Shown in pieces: positions 6,756-14,018 of a stretch of DNA of 37,439 nucleotides. The notes below the pieces were generated by a model that was not told the origin of the DNA, did not search any database, and saw only the letters and a program-made list of their open reading frames with translations. The number at the start of each line of letters is the position of its first letter. Positions within the stretch are counted from its first letter, which is position 1. This DNA is from a virus: IMG/VR virus record IMGVR_UViG_3300037488_000208, positions 1-37,439 of that record; one strand, written 5' to 3'. A program made the translations under genes and the position numbers.

Positions 6756-7573
6756 TACACTAACACTTCTCTTGCGATATTAAACTGCGCACGTAAAGTA
6801 GTTACACCTTCACCTTCGCCGTTAGGAAACTCAATATCAAGTAACTCTTTACAAGACGCATACAAAGTTCTTAGCGTTTCAATATCGTTCACTCCCATAA
6901 TTTCGGAGAACGCATCTTGTAATACTTGAACCATTTCCGGTGTAGCGGCAGGAACAGTTGCTATTACTTTTTCTGGAATAGAAACCGTTTCAGTTGAAGT
7001 CGGTACAACTTCTCGTACCGCTTGAACTGGTTGTACGTCTGCCTGAGCCATTTCTTCTGCGGTATAGATACCTGACAAGTCGTTAGGGAACGCCTTGCGT
7101 AGTGCTAGGGATTCGGCGCACTTTGCCAACATAACGTCAGGCATTTTTTTCCAGATAGGATTATTAGGAACTGCGTACGAATCGAACTTGGCAACTGCGT
7201 ACAAAGGCTCACGAAAGTCTTTGTGCATAACGCCTACACGCGCCGCAACTGGCGGTGTGGTTTCTAACCAAACGTCAATCCATTCGCCGTCTTGTCCGCA
7301 CCAATGTGGACCAACTTGTCCTGCGTATTTGTCAGAACGATTAGCGATAATGCGAAGTCCGTCAATACTTGCTTGGATTGTATATTTGCCACCTCTCGCA
7401 ATCATGTAAAGTTGCCGTGCGAATGGGTCAAGCCCTGTGCGTTGTGCGTAGTGTAGAAAGACAGCAAGTTCTGCTTTAGGTGCATCTGCTAATCCAATTT
7501 GCTTTAGTGCGGCAAGTTGGGTGTCAGCCCACCAAGTTTGCTCCTGATTAACTTTTAGTATTGCATTAGTCAT
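6755..7573 (-). CDS. recT: RecT/Bet-family single-strand annealing protein
   Basis: The 272-residue protein carries the Bet/RecT core: LAVFLHYAQRTGLDPFARQL, the Y-T-I-Q-A-S-I-D-G-L-R segment, then WKKMPDVMLAKCAESLALRK and FPNDLSGIYTAEEM. It anneals complementary single strands and, with the PD-(D/E)XK nuclease and SSB encoded downstream, forms a two-component phage recombination system. The C-terminal 100 residues are a variable linker and helix. GGGAGATAAATAA precedes the ATG at 7573. Length is normal for the family. Confidence 0.95.
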   Translation of the reverse strand: MTNAILKVNQEQTWWADTQLAALKQIGLADAPKAELAVFLHYAQRTGLDPFARQLYMIARGGKYTIQASIDGLRIIANRSDKYAGQVGPHWCGQDGEWIDVWLETTPPVAARVGVMHKDFREPLYAVAKFDSYAVPNNPIWKKMPDVMLAKCAESLALRKAFPNDLSGIYTAEEMAQADVQPVQAVREVVPTSTETVSIPEKVIATVPAATPEMVQVLQDAFSEIMGVNDIETLRTLYASCKELLDIEFPNGEGEGVTTLRAQFNIAREVLV

Positions 7574-7765
7574 TTATTTATCTCCCTTTGTTAGTCGGAC
7601 ACGTAGAACTTCTGGTTTTAGTTCTGCCATTGTTAGTGCATCTGTTACTAAATCCGTTGCGAGTTCGCGCAACGTTTCGTTTTGTTCGGTTTTGTTTTGC
7701 TTTTCTAGCGATGGTTTTGGCGTAGGAACATTAACGTTCACTACTACCTTTACTTGTGTTGCCAT
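7574..7765 (-). CDS. Hypothetical small protein
   Basis: A 63-residue protein directly abutting recT with its own RBS (AAGAAGG). The N-terminus is a Val-rich strand (TQVKVVVNVNVPTPK), then a polar linker and a helix (ETLRELATDLVTDALTMAEL). No family is recognised. Co-expression with RecT is certain from the spacing. Confidence 0.6.
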   Translation of the reverse strand: MATQVKVVVNVNVPTPKPSLEKQNKTEQNETLRELATDLVTDALTMAELKPEVLRVRLTKGDK

Positions 7766-7799
7766 TTGCTTTGCCTTCTTTCTGTTAGGTGTTTAGGGA

Positions 7800-8030
7800 T
7801 TAGAGCCAACTGATTACGCAAGCAGTTGTAGCGCCTTGTCGTAAATCGCAATTAACATTTATATTGAATGTGATATATGCCAAAACAAACCCGATAATAA
7901 TTGCGACAACGAATACAACACGTCTGCCGCGTAGAGTTAGGTTTGCTGGATTACCGTTTGCTTGATTAAGCCAAGCAACTAAAGCGCCAAAGAAAATAGC
8001 GTAGGTGATACAAAGTAAATAGATAATCAT
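7800..8030 (-). CDS. Small membrane protein, two TM segments
   Basis: A 76-residue protein with two hydrophobic spans (about residues 2-20 and 38-57), separated by a basic loop (LTLRGRR) that would be cytoplasmic. The C-terminus has two Cys and would lie outside. A strong RBS (GGAGG) precedes it. It follows the 8107-8141 hairpin, so it may begin a new transcript. The function is unknown; superinfection control is one possibility. Confidence 0.65.
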   Translation of the reverse strand: MIIYLLCITYAIFFGALVAWLNQANGNPANLTLRGRRVVFVVAIIIGFVLAYITFNINVNCDLRQGATTACVISWL

Positions 8031-8042
8031 TTTTGGGTTTCC

Positions 8043-8058
8043 TCCATAGGTTATTTTA
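8043..8058 (-). promoter_or_regulatory. Candidate -10 box and strong RBS for 8030 gene
   Basis: On the minus strand TAAAAT (8058-8053) is followed a few bases later by TGGAGG, then the ATG at 8030. The preceding 50 bases are AT-rich and follow a strong hairpin, as expected for a restart of transcription. No clear -35 box was seen. Confidence 0.35.
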
Positions 8059-8106
8059 CACGAAGTTAGATTTTATTTTTACTTTTATTTCATAAGATTA
8101 TGAGAA

Positions 8107-8141
8107 TCGGTGCGCGGTCTGCCTACTGAACCGCGCACCGA
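8107..8141 (-). terminator. Strong 12-bp hairpin after DUF932 gene
   Basis: TCGGTGCGCGGT (8107-8118) and ACCGCGCACCGA (8130-8141) form a perfect 12-bp GC-rich stem with an 11-base loop, 15 bases after the DUF932 stop. The T run lies on the plus-strand side (CTTTTTG). On the minus strand the tail is only AT-rich, so it may act as a hairpin-only terminator or protect the upstream mRNA end. Confidence 0.7.
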
Positions 8142-8155
8142 AACTTTTTGTAGCG

Positions 8156-9154
8156 TTATGAGATTAGGTTAAGCGCCTTATTCTTAAACCTATCGCCTAG
8201 CCCTGTTACTATCTTTTCTGCGCGAGCAACATCTGGGTTTGTTGAGCGAACTGGCTTTGCCCAATCCGCATACTCAACGATTGTGTTGTATGCCGCCCAC
8301 TTTGTATTTGCGATATTTGCCTGTGTTGGCGCTTTCCATAATCCCATTAGCGTTCCCCGTGCGGTTTCCGCAAGGTTGCGAGTACGGTCAGAATCTTCGT
8401 CAATCGGTACAAGCGTTTCTATTAACGTTGTGAATTGCTTATCCGTCATAGATTGAGCGAGAAGTTTTTCTGCTTCTTTCTCAAACTCTTCCACGTACTT
8501 GAAAGTGATTCCTAAAGTTTCTCTTGCGAGTTGAACTTTATTTCCTACCTTTGGTGTATGGCGCCAAGAAAAATTACTTTCTGCTTGCTTGATAGCCATT
8601 GATAAAGTGTTCTGACATACAACACGGATAGGTGTAACCATTATCTGAAAGGAACTTGAACCATCGTGTGTGTTCCAAGCCATTAGATAAAGGTTGATTG
8701 GGTCAATACCACCAACGTTTAACCCTTCGGGCATTTTCATAGTCATAAAAACTTTACGACCATTGTTAATACTTCCCGCAGTTTCAAATACAGCACCAGA
8801 TTCGTCAGCAATATCATTCAGAAAAGAGAAGGCTTCTGAATTTTGAACTGGTGTATATCGTGAACCAACTACTCCAAGCGCTTCTGGAATTAAAGTCTTT
8901 GGATTGTAACGATAAGTCATAAACTTATCGGTTGAAGAAATGTATTGGTCAATCTCCTTGCCATTATCATCAACAAGGTGAACGCCAACAGGTTTTTCTG
9001 ATTTCAATACTTGCCAATCTAAGTACGCTGTTTGAAGTGCTTCCTGTGCAGATAGCGCTCCAGTTGTAACCGTACCTAACTTGTGCCAAGCAACTTCTCT
9101 TGCTGAAAAGAAGGCTGTTGTGCCATCTTCAAACTGCTCTAGTGCATGTGCCAT
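8156..9154 (-). CDS. DUF932 phage/plasmid-like protein
   Basis: The ATG at 9154 is used because AAGGGATAAAC lies upstream and family members start this way (MAHALEQFEDGTTAFFSARE). The 332-residue protein matches the DUF932 (TIGR03299) pattern: AWHKLG near residue 23, a region with VVGSRYTPVQNSEAF, then RVVCQNTLSMAI, and a C-terminal helical part. The family is common on plasmids and phages. Its biochemical role is not known, though early expression is typical. It starts by TAATG after the preceding gene and ends at a strong hairpin, so it should be well expressed. Confidence 0.88.
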   Translation of the reverse strand: MAHALEQFEDGTTAFFSAREVAWHKLGTVTTGALSAQEALQTAYLDWQVLKSEKPVGVHLVDDNGKEIDQYISSTDKFMTYRYNPKTLIPEALGVVGSRYTPVQNSEAFSFLNDIADESGAVFETAGSINNGRKVFMTMKMPEGLNVGGIDPINLYLMAWNTHDGSSSFQIMVTPIRVVCQNTLSMAIKQAESNFSWRHTPKVGNKVQLARETLGITFKYVEEFEKEAEKLLAQSMTDKQFTTLIETLVPIDEDSDRTRNLAETARGTLMGLWKAPTQANIANTKWAAYNTIVEYADWAKPVRSTNPDVARAEKIVTGLGDRFKNKALNLIS

Positions 9155-9378
9155 TATTTGTTTATCCCTTCGATATTTTGTTTGTTTGGACAGTTTCCAA
9201 ACAACTGCATTAATAACAATCCAACATTTTTGCCTTGTATTATCCACTCTTTATAGAAGCGAACCCACTCACTTCCTACTGGGTGATAAATTAAACATTG
9301 ACAAGGAGATGTTTTTATCTCTTGAACTGCTACCTTTTGTGCTTCTATTTGTTCTTGTGGCCATATATTTTTGCTCAT
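9154..9378 (-). CDS. Hypothetical protein
   Basis: A 74-residue protein (starts MSKNIWPQEQIEAQKVAVQE) with GGGGTAAAT upstream and a TAATG junction to the DUF932 gene. It has a CQC pair and a Trp/Tyr-rich centre (GSEWVRFYKEWI). No family is recognised. Coupling to DUF932 suggests joint expression. Confidence 0.6.
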   Translation of the reverse strand: MSKNIWPQEQIEAQKVAVQEIKTSPCQCLIYHPVGSEWVRFYKEWIIQGKNVGLLLMQLFGNCPNKQNIEGINK

Positions 9379-9382
9379 TTAT

Positions 9383-9586
9383 TTACCCCTTTATTGTTTT
9401 AAGATGCCCGCATTTCGGACACTTTGTTTCTGAACCATCTATTGAGCCACGGTCGTCTGTATGAATATCGTCGGACCAAGCGCCGTCACATTTTGGCAAG
9501 CCTTCGTCTATACAAGATTCACATTCTTCGCAATCGAAATCCATTACGACTACAACTGAATTGACTCCTGAGCCGTGCCAACTCAC
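9383..9586 (-). CDS. Hypothetical zinc-ribbon protein
   Basis: A 67-residue acidic protein beginning at a GTG that forms a GTGA overlap with the upstream gene; an ATG at 9544 is an alternative start. It contains CEECESC near residues 19-25 and a C-terminal CPKCGHLK, which together could hold one or two zinc ions. The function is unknown. Confidence 0.6.
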   Translation of the reverse strand: MSWHGSGVNSVVVVMDFDCEECESCIDEGLPKCDGAWSDDIHTDDRGSIDGSETKCPKCGHLKTIKG

Positions 9587-9837
9587 TTTCTTACCGCCTC
9601 TGCGGATTCGTTTAACTCTTTACAAACTTTAAGTGCGGCTTCGTATGTATCGCCGCAGAAGTAAGGAGTTGGAACGATTGGGTTGCGTTGGTGACGTGCC
9701 GCGTTATACCAAGACACCCACGAATAGAAATCAATAACTAAGTATTGTTCTGGCTTGCACATATTCGCGTTGTAGCAAGCGTTGTGGTAGTGGCTGCTTG
9801 GCTGGATAGTGATATATGAGTTTGGTTCTTGTGTCAT
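9583..9837 (-). CDS. Hypothetical protein
   Basis: An 84-residue protein rich in aromatic residues (HYHNACYN, FYSWVSWYNAARHQRN) with a C-terminal helix (EAALKVCKELNESAE). ATGA-type overlaps join it to both neighbours. No family is recognised. Confidence 0.6.
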   Translation of the reverse strand: MTQEPNSYITIQPSSHYHNACYNANMCKPEQYLVIDFYSWVSWYNAARHQRNPIVPTPYFCGDTYEAALKVCKELNESAEAVRK

Positions 9838-10268
9838 TTTCTTTCTCCTTCGTAGTAAGTGCCGTCTTGTCTGAACCAGATGTACGGCAGATTGTTTTTG
9901 ACTTGGAACTTATAGAAACTTGAATCCTTGCGGACCAAGTTAGACTGATGTGAGATATGTAATTTGGTATCGCCTAACCAGAAAGGCATTTCTGGATTAG
10001 TAGTAGTTACTTGTGCTTGAAAACGTGGCAACAAAGTGTCTTTGTATCCCCGCGCAATCCACTCTTCGCAAATAACTATTGCGTATTGAATTAGCGCTTG
10101 TTCGTAATCGCGCCACATAACCGTACAAGGATGATTAACCCACCCTTTTGTTTCTCCGCGCATAGCGTTAAGTATTTGTAATGCTTCTACGCGTTGCTTG
10201 CCTAGCCTTTTGTAATCGAGAACTTGCGCGGTTTGGCGAAAGTCTGGATATGGTAGAAACGTTTGCAT
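9834..10268 (-). CDS. Pyrimidine-dimer DNA glycosylase-like protein (MSMEG_6728 type)
   Basis: The 144-residue protein begins MQTFLPYPDFRQTAQVLDYK followed by RLGKQRVEALQIL, a pattern I know from MSMEG_6728-type proteins related to T4 endonuclease V. Later HPCTVMWRDYEQAL and WLGDTKLHISHQSNLVRKD are also conserved. These enzymes excise UV-damaged pyrimidines from DNA. That fits a phage of sunlit water. A role tied to modified cytosines is conceivable but unsupported. AAGGGAGAAA precedes the ATG at 10268. Confidence 0.82.
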   Translation of the reverse strand: MQTFLPYPDFRQTAQVLDYKRLGKQRVEALQILNAMRGETKGWVNHPCTVMWRDYEQALIQYAIVICEEWIARGYKDTLLPRFQAQVTTTNPEMPFWLGDTKLHISHQSNLVRKDSSFYKFQVKNNLPYIWFRQDGTYYEGERK

Positions 10269-10283
10269 ATTTTCTCCCTTTGT

Positions 10284-10469
10284 TTATTGAAGTGAACCGT
10301 TGATACGGATATAGTCTGTAGCCATACGCAGTGCTTTCTTGACTGTAGTACCGCGATATATGCGTTGACCTAAATCTAAATCGCCAATCCAAGCATTTAC
10401 TTGAATTGAATCCGGTGTTGGTCGCGTGATAGAAGTTTCAACCTCTAACATATTTATTTTGCTTTGCAT
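10284..10469 (-). CDS. Hypothetical small protein
   Basis: A 61-residue protein (starts MQSKINMLEVETSITRPTPD) with AAGGGAGAAAATAA upstream. It looks like a beta-rich half followed by a basic helix (TTVKKALRMATDYIRI). No family is recognised. Confidence 0.6.
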   Translation of the reverse strand: MQSKINMLEVETSITRPTPDSIQVNAWIGDLDLGQRIYRGTTVKKALRMATDYIRINGSLQ

Positions 10470-10481
10470 TTATTTTCTCCC

Positions 10482-10970
10482 TTAGTTTTCTTCTGAACTG
10501 AAGTCATCTACTTCAGTAGATAGGTCGTCACATTCAACTTCGTCGTAACTACCGTTCCAGTCAATACGAATATCAAAATCACCGTCATTGATATCGTCTG
10601 CGTCGAAATCAAGAGGAACAGTTAGTTCTGCTTCTACTTGAACTGTGAAAGTAACCGTTACTGTCTTTGTAAGTTCGATGTCAAGTTGTGCCGCAAGTTC
10701 TTTTAGTTCTTCTACTGAGGCTGAATCGTTCTCTACGATATGTTCTTTGAGAAACTCTTCAACTGTATTTGTAACATTGCGCCAATTAGCGCGGTATGTA
10801 TTAGCGCTTTGTTCTGAATACTCTAAACGCTTTTTGAGAGATTCGATTGCGTTGTAATGATTTACGAACTCATCTACAAGAGAACCAAAAGAATTATCCT
10901 TGATAAAGTTCTCTGCAATTTGTGCTGGTGTTAGTTCTACTGTCTCTGTTGTTGTGTTTTCTGTAGTCAT
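10482..10970 (-). CDS. Hypothetical acidic protein
   Basis: A 162-residue protein. Residues about 15-95 are helical with coiled-coil character (HYNAIESLKKRLEYSEQSAN); then comes a beta segment (TKTVTVTFTVQVEAELTVPL) and a strongly acidic tail rich in Asp and Glu. The acidic tail could mimic DNA, and early position fits a host-directed factor, but that is speculation. RBS AAGGGAAAA is clear. Confidence 0.65.
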   Translation of the reverse strand: MTTENTTTETVELTPAQIAENFIKDNSFGSLVDEFVNHYNAIESLKKRLEYSEQSANTYRANWRNVTNTVEEFLKEHIVENDSASVEELKELAAQLDIELTKTVTVTFTVQVEAELTVPLDFDADDINDGDFDIRIDWNGSYDEVECDDLSTEVDDFSSEEN

Positions 10971-10995
10971 TTTATTTTCCCTTTGTTAGTTATTT

Positions 10996-11047
10996 CTGAT
11001 GAGGCTCATCAGTAGCGTCGTTCAACGCCAGACACCCTTGCGGGTGT
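10996..11047 (-). terminator. Two hairpins between early genes
   Basis: CTGATGA/TCATCAG (10996-11012) has a 3-base loop and ACACCC/GGGTGT (11032-11047) a TTGC loop. They lie just after the 59-aa gene stop on the minus strand and before the acidic-protein gene. Partial termination or mRNA end protection is likely. The second shares flanks (AGACAC ... GTGTTTCG) with the hairpin at 11824-11850. Confidence 0.5.
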
Positions 11048-11054
11048 TTCGCCT

Positions 11055-11234
11055 TTACTCAGTACCGCAAGCAGTTTTGAAAATATCTGCTTTGAAGTTT
11101 GGATAAGTGTGAGCGAACGCACCTATAAATCGGTACGTAATAGAGTCTGCGATTGAGTCGCACTCTGGATTAACGTCACGTAGTGATTTAACGATACGTG
11201 CTACTAATTCGTAATCTGCTTTAGTCATTGTCAT
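11055..11234 (-). CDS. Hypothetical small protein, 59 aa
   Basis: The frame runs from the ATG at 11234, directly after the stop of the preceding gene (TAAATG), to a TAA at 11055. It starts MTMTKADYELVARIVKSLRD. The sequence is a plausible helical protein with normal composition, and it fills an otherwise empty 260-base gap in a series of abutting genes. No family is recognised. Confidence 0.65.
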   Translation of the reverse strand: MTMTKADYELVARIVKSLRDVNPECDSIADSITYRFIGAFAHTYPNFKADIFKTACGTE

Positions 11235-11435
11235 TTACTTATACCCCTTTTCTTGTTGTTCGGTTACGTATTGAAGAAACGTACTTGCGCAAGCGCTAAG
11301 TTCTAGTGCGATTTGGCAAGCATCAGCGTCATTAGTCCAATCAACTTCTTCCTTGCTTTTTAGAATCTTATTTGCCTCTTGCATTAAGAAACGAACGTGC
11401 TTAAAATCTCTACGAATTTGTCCTTTGGTTGTCAT
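11235..11435 (-). CDS. Hypothetical small protein, 66 aa
   Basis: An all-helical, mixed-charge protein (starts MTTKGQIRRDFKHVRFLMQE) that abuts both neighbours by TAAATG junctions. Two Cys (DACQIALELSACAS) lie in one helix. No family is recognised. Confidence 0.6.
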   Translation of the reverse strand: MTTKGQIRRDFKHVRFLMQEANKILKSKEEVDWTNDADACQIALELSACASTFLQYVTEQQEKGYK

Positions 11436-11552
11436 TTACTTAGTTCCCTTCTCTAACATTTTTAGTATTGCTTCTGTTTGGTCTATTGCGTAAATCAGTA
11501 ACATTGCTTCTTCGATTGAAGTTGTTTCTATCTTTCCTGTTTTAGTAGTCAT
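11436..11552 (-). CDS. Hypothetical micro-protein, 38 aa
   Basis: A 38-residue frame (starts MTTKTGKIETTSIEEAMLLI) sits exactly between two genes with TAAATG junctions on both sides, the pattern of the whole cluster. It is predicted as one amphipathic helix. Its start resembles the MTTK start of the next gene, which hints at duplication of the translation-initiation region. Confidence 0.55.
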   Translation of the reverse strand: MTTKTGKIETTSIEEAMLLIYAIDQTEAILKMLEKGTK

Positions 11553-11765
11553 TTAGTTGATGTTTTCCTTTGCGAAATCGTTTATCATTTCTTTATCTGT
11601 TGAATACTCTTCGTGATACCAAGCAATTATTTCGTTTAGCATTTCTGATACTTTTTCAATAGCGATATTTGTTAATACAAGTTCTTCGTGCTTTTTGTTT
11701 GGAAGTGAATCTATTAACGCGCTTTTGATTCTGTATAAGTCACCTGCGTTTAGTTTTGATTGCAT
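11553..11765 (-). CDS. Hypothetical protein, first gene of early operon
   Basis: A 70-residue helical protein (starts MQSKLNAGDLYRIKSALIDS) with AAGGGAGATACAAA upstream. It is the first protein gene of the leftward early cluster and follows two tandem hairpins in its leader. No family is recognised. Confidence 0.6.
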   Translation of the reverse strand: MQSKLNAGDLYRIKSALIDSLPNKKHEELVLTNIAIEKVSEMLNEIIAWYHEEYSTDKEMINDFAKENIN

Positions 11766-11801
11766 TTTGTATCTCCCTTTGTAATTGGCTGTTCTCGTCA
11801 G

Positions 11802-11850
11802 TAACAGTTCGCCTAACTGTTAGACACCGCGACTTTTAGTGCCGCGGTGT
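11802..11850 (-). promoter_or_regulatory. Tandem hairpins in early-operon leader
   Basis: TAACAGTT/AACTGTTA (11802-11822, 5-base loop) and ACACCGCG/CGCGGTGT (11824-11850, 11-base loop) stand side by side, about 37 bases before the 70-aa gene. They could end the structured RNA proposed upstream, or regulate the early mRNA. Confidence 0.5.
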
Positions 11851-11879
11851 TTCGATTCTTGTAACTGGTTAAGGCTGGT

Positions 11880-12420
11880 TCGCCATCTTCTATTAACTTT
11901 TATTTGCATTGCGCTAAGTCGTGAAGTCTGTATCGCTCGCCTTGCGGGTCGTCGCGCTTTTTGACTATAGGTACTTGGTACCGTGCGGTGCTTTATTTTG
12001 TTTAGAACCGTTACTTGTAAAAGTAATCCGTTTGTTTCTACCTAAAGTTGCTGGCAACTTGTGGGCTTTTACTTTGTCGGCTGGCTACGTGTTGAAATCA
12101 ATCGTGTTACGACTAACTGATTTCGTGCCTTCTCTATTTAGTTTGATTGGCGTTAGGCTTCCGTCACCCGATTCAGATTCCCTTGGGATTCTTTATGTTC
12201 TGAATCGGTTCACCGTAGTGGCTAAACCTTTCTTGGCTTTTTTCTCCCGCTTTGCTCGCCTTGGCGATACCCTTGCGCTGAGTGCCTTTCGTTCGTACTA
12301 TCTCAATATAGAGGTAAAAGCGTTACGAGCGCCAATAGGCTCAATCTAGGCGCGTCATACGCTCAAAATAGGGTCGAAATCGCCCGTATGAGCCCCGTAC
12401 GCGGTCGCGGGGAATCGGGG
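11880..12420 (-). ncRNA. Candidate large structured noncoding RNA
   Basis: No convincing gene lies between 11766 and 12530, but hairpins are dense. GGTAC/GTACC is at 11970-11982, TTACTT/AAGTAA at 12011-12026, and AAGTTG/CAACTT at 12045-12060. GAAATCA/TGATTTC at 12094-12124 encloses TCGT/ACGA. A perfect 10-bp stem pairs 12168-12177 with 12199-12208. CATACG/CGTATG at 12356-12390 encloses a smaller stem. On the minus strand a CAC-UACG-GUG hairpin has a UNCG loop inside GGUU/AACC. CAAGGCGAGC occurs twice. Leftward transcription is inferred from strand composition like that of the neighbouring leftward genes. Size and phage setting recall GOLLD/ROOL RNAs, but I cannot show homology. Confidence 0.4.
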
Positions 12421-12493
12421 AAGGGTAAAGGGTAGGGAAGCAAAATATGCCGCCGCATTTCCAGTAACGGTAACAAAATAAATACAAATTGAT

Positions 12494-12530
12494 TTGACTT
12501 GTAAGCCTGTAACTCAATTACCATTACGGT
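12494..12530 (+). promoter_or_regulatory. Candidate promoter for leaderless rightward gene
   Basis: TTGACT (12494-12499) and TACCAT (12519-12524), 19 bases apart, put the start of transcription at or next to the ATG at 12531. No Shine-Dalgarno is present before that ATG. A leaderless transcript, common in actinobacteria, would explain both facts. Confidence 0.45.
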
Positions 12531-12743
12531 ATGTCATATAGCCAAATTGAAATCCGTTGCGGCGGTCTTGTTGTAACACTTAGCACTGAACTTGTTTATC
12601 CAGATGCTATGGACGATTTATGCACACGCACATTGAATCTATTCAAAGAAGGTGCGGCTGTAGCAAAAGAGAACGGTGTTGATATTAGCAATATGCGTTT
12701 GATAACTTCTGATTACGGTGAGGACTATGAGGAAGAAGATTAG
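12531..12743 (+). CDS. Hypothetical protein, the only rightward gene
   Basis: A 70-residue acidic protein (starts MSYSQIEIRCGGLVVTLSTE) with a beta hairpin, a helix (DDLCTRTLNLFKEGAAVAKE) and an acidic end (EDYEEED). Composition is protein-like. It lacks an RBS and probably is translated leaderless. It converges with the metallophosphoesterase gene, overlapping its stop by 4 bases. Its lone orientation next to the noncoding region suggests a regulatory or early-establishment role. No family is recognised. Confidence 0.6.
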   Translation: MSYSQIEIRCGGLVVTLSTELVYPDAMDDLCTRTLNLFKEGAAVAKENGVDISNMRLITSDYGEDYEEED

Positions 12744-13771
12744 TCTAACCAAATTTGATACTGCGCAGTAACTCTACCCTTAACTGGGTCAATGAAATGA
12801 AGTCGTTGTGACGGTACACCACTTACAGCCATAGAATCTCTTGCATATCTGTTATCTGATTCAGTAGAACCAGTCCAATAAATACTTCCTGTTTGGTCTG
12901 ACATAGGTTCTTGCGCAAACCTGTGATAGTGACCTAAGTAAATATCTTGGAAGTGCCACTTAAAACTTCCAGCCTTCCAGCGATTACCTGCTGCTTGCCA
13001 AGCAGAAGGTGACGCAAATCCAGCACGACCAACTTCGTCTCCGTGCATAAGCAACGCACGATAGTTTCCTATTTCAACCTTTTGAATATCTTCTGGGCAG
13101 TCTTCCCAAGTTAATCTTTTTTCATTGCCAAGTAATTGTCTTGCTAATTCGTAACACATACGGTCAAAGTTATCGCCCTTTGGAACGTGGTCGCGTTTGC
13201 TTCCAATTCTTCCGTGATTGCCCCACTCTGCAATTACGGTTACTTTGTCAAACTTAGTTAAAATGTATCTAATAAAATCAACCATAAGTCTTGACACAGT
13301 TACATATTGCTCAAACAAACTTGAATCTACTTCCCACAGTTGAGCAGGATAGTTAAATAATCCTTCAACCATATCTCCACCAAACATAACTACACAGTTA
13401 TTAACTGGGTGGTCTTGCCGGTGAATTTCGGTTATCTTTACTGATTTATGCGCAAACTCCATTACTCTTTTCTTCATAACCTCAGAATCATAAGTTGTAG
13501 TTACTTTTGCGCCTTGCCAATCTGTAGCGTGAAGTAATGCAACCTCAGCCTTTGCTTTCGACTTAGGTAATTTTGGCGACTCAACTGGTGCAACTTGACC
13601 CATAGCAAGCATCGCTTCATAAACCGCACGAGATACCGCATCTGTGATTTCGTCACCGCGTTGCTTTACTTTTTGTAATTGTTTTTGTGTATTAACAAGC
13701 GCCTTGCGTAGTTCTGCAATTTGTGGGTCGGCTGCAACCTGCTCCTGAGCAATTTTATCTTCTAGGCTCAT
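12740..13771 (-). CDS. Metallophosphoesterase
   Basis: The 343-residue protein starts at the ATG at 13771 (MSLEDKIAQEQVA); the longer frame to 13849 has no supporting start. A helical N-terminus (residues 1-65) precedes a calcineurin-like core: ATDWQGAK (first metal motif), GGDMVEG, EWGNHGR (GNH motif with Gly in place of the usual Asp/Glu), LLMHGDEVG, and LGHYHRF. These are the metal ligands of the superfamily. The substrate could be DNA ends, nucleotides or RNA. Related phage proteins are common downstream of lysis genes. It overlaps the DUF6378-like gene by 17 bases. Confidence 0.88.
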   Translation of the reverse strand: MSLEDKIAQEQVAADPQIAELRKALVNTQKQLQKVKQRGDEITDAVSRAVYEAMLAMGQVAPVESPKLPKSKAKAEVALLHATDWQGAKVTTTYDSEVMKKRVMEFAHKSVKITEIHRQDHPVNNCVVMFGGDMVEGLFNYPAQLWEVDSSLFEQYVTVSRLMVDFIRYILTKFDKVTVIAEWGNHGRIGSKRDHVPKGDNFDRMCYELARQLLGNEKRLTWEDCPEDIQKVEIGNYRALLMHGDEVGRAGFASPSAWQAAGNRWKAGSFKWHFQDIYLGHYHRFAQEPMSDQTGSIYWTGSTESDNRYARDSMAVSGVPSQRLHFIDPVKGRVTAQYQIWLD

Positions 13772-14018
13772 ACGATTCTGCAATCTCAAATCCGTGCTGG
13801 GTATAGCCCTGCTTGTCAAACCAAGAATCTTGATGTAAAGGATTATCAAAACAACGAACGGTCTTTAATGCGTCCATCATTAACGCAACTTGATAAGGTT
13901 CAATTTTTGCAATATCTAAAAGCGCGCCCCAGATAATTCCAATCTTAGTAAAATTGCTTATAGCATCGCCATATTCTTCTTGGCGCGTATCTAGGACTTT
14001 TTCTAATTTTTTGGACAT
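13755..14018 (-). CDS. DUF6378-like protein
   Basis: The 87-residue protein has VLDTRQEEYGDAISNFTKIG, WGALLDIAKIEPYQVALMM, and later HQDSWFDKQGY, the pattern I recognise from DUF6378 phage proteins. The EEYGD helix recalls MazG-like pyrophosphohydrolases, so nucleotide metabolism is possible but unproven. It overlaps both neighbours (16 and 17 bases). Confidence 0.75.
   Translation of the reverse strand: MSKKLEKVLDTRQEEYGDAISNFTKIGIIWGALLDIAKIEPYQVALMMDALKTVRCFDNPLHQDSWFDKQGYTQHGFEIAESYEPRR

Noticed and set aside
11921-12349. 142-codon open frame on the plus strand in the gene-poor region
   Set aside because: It begins with GTG without an RBS, has a very hydrophobic, uneven composition, and lies across many nested hairpins whose strand bias fits leftward RNA. 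A structured RNA explains the region better.
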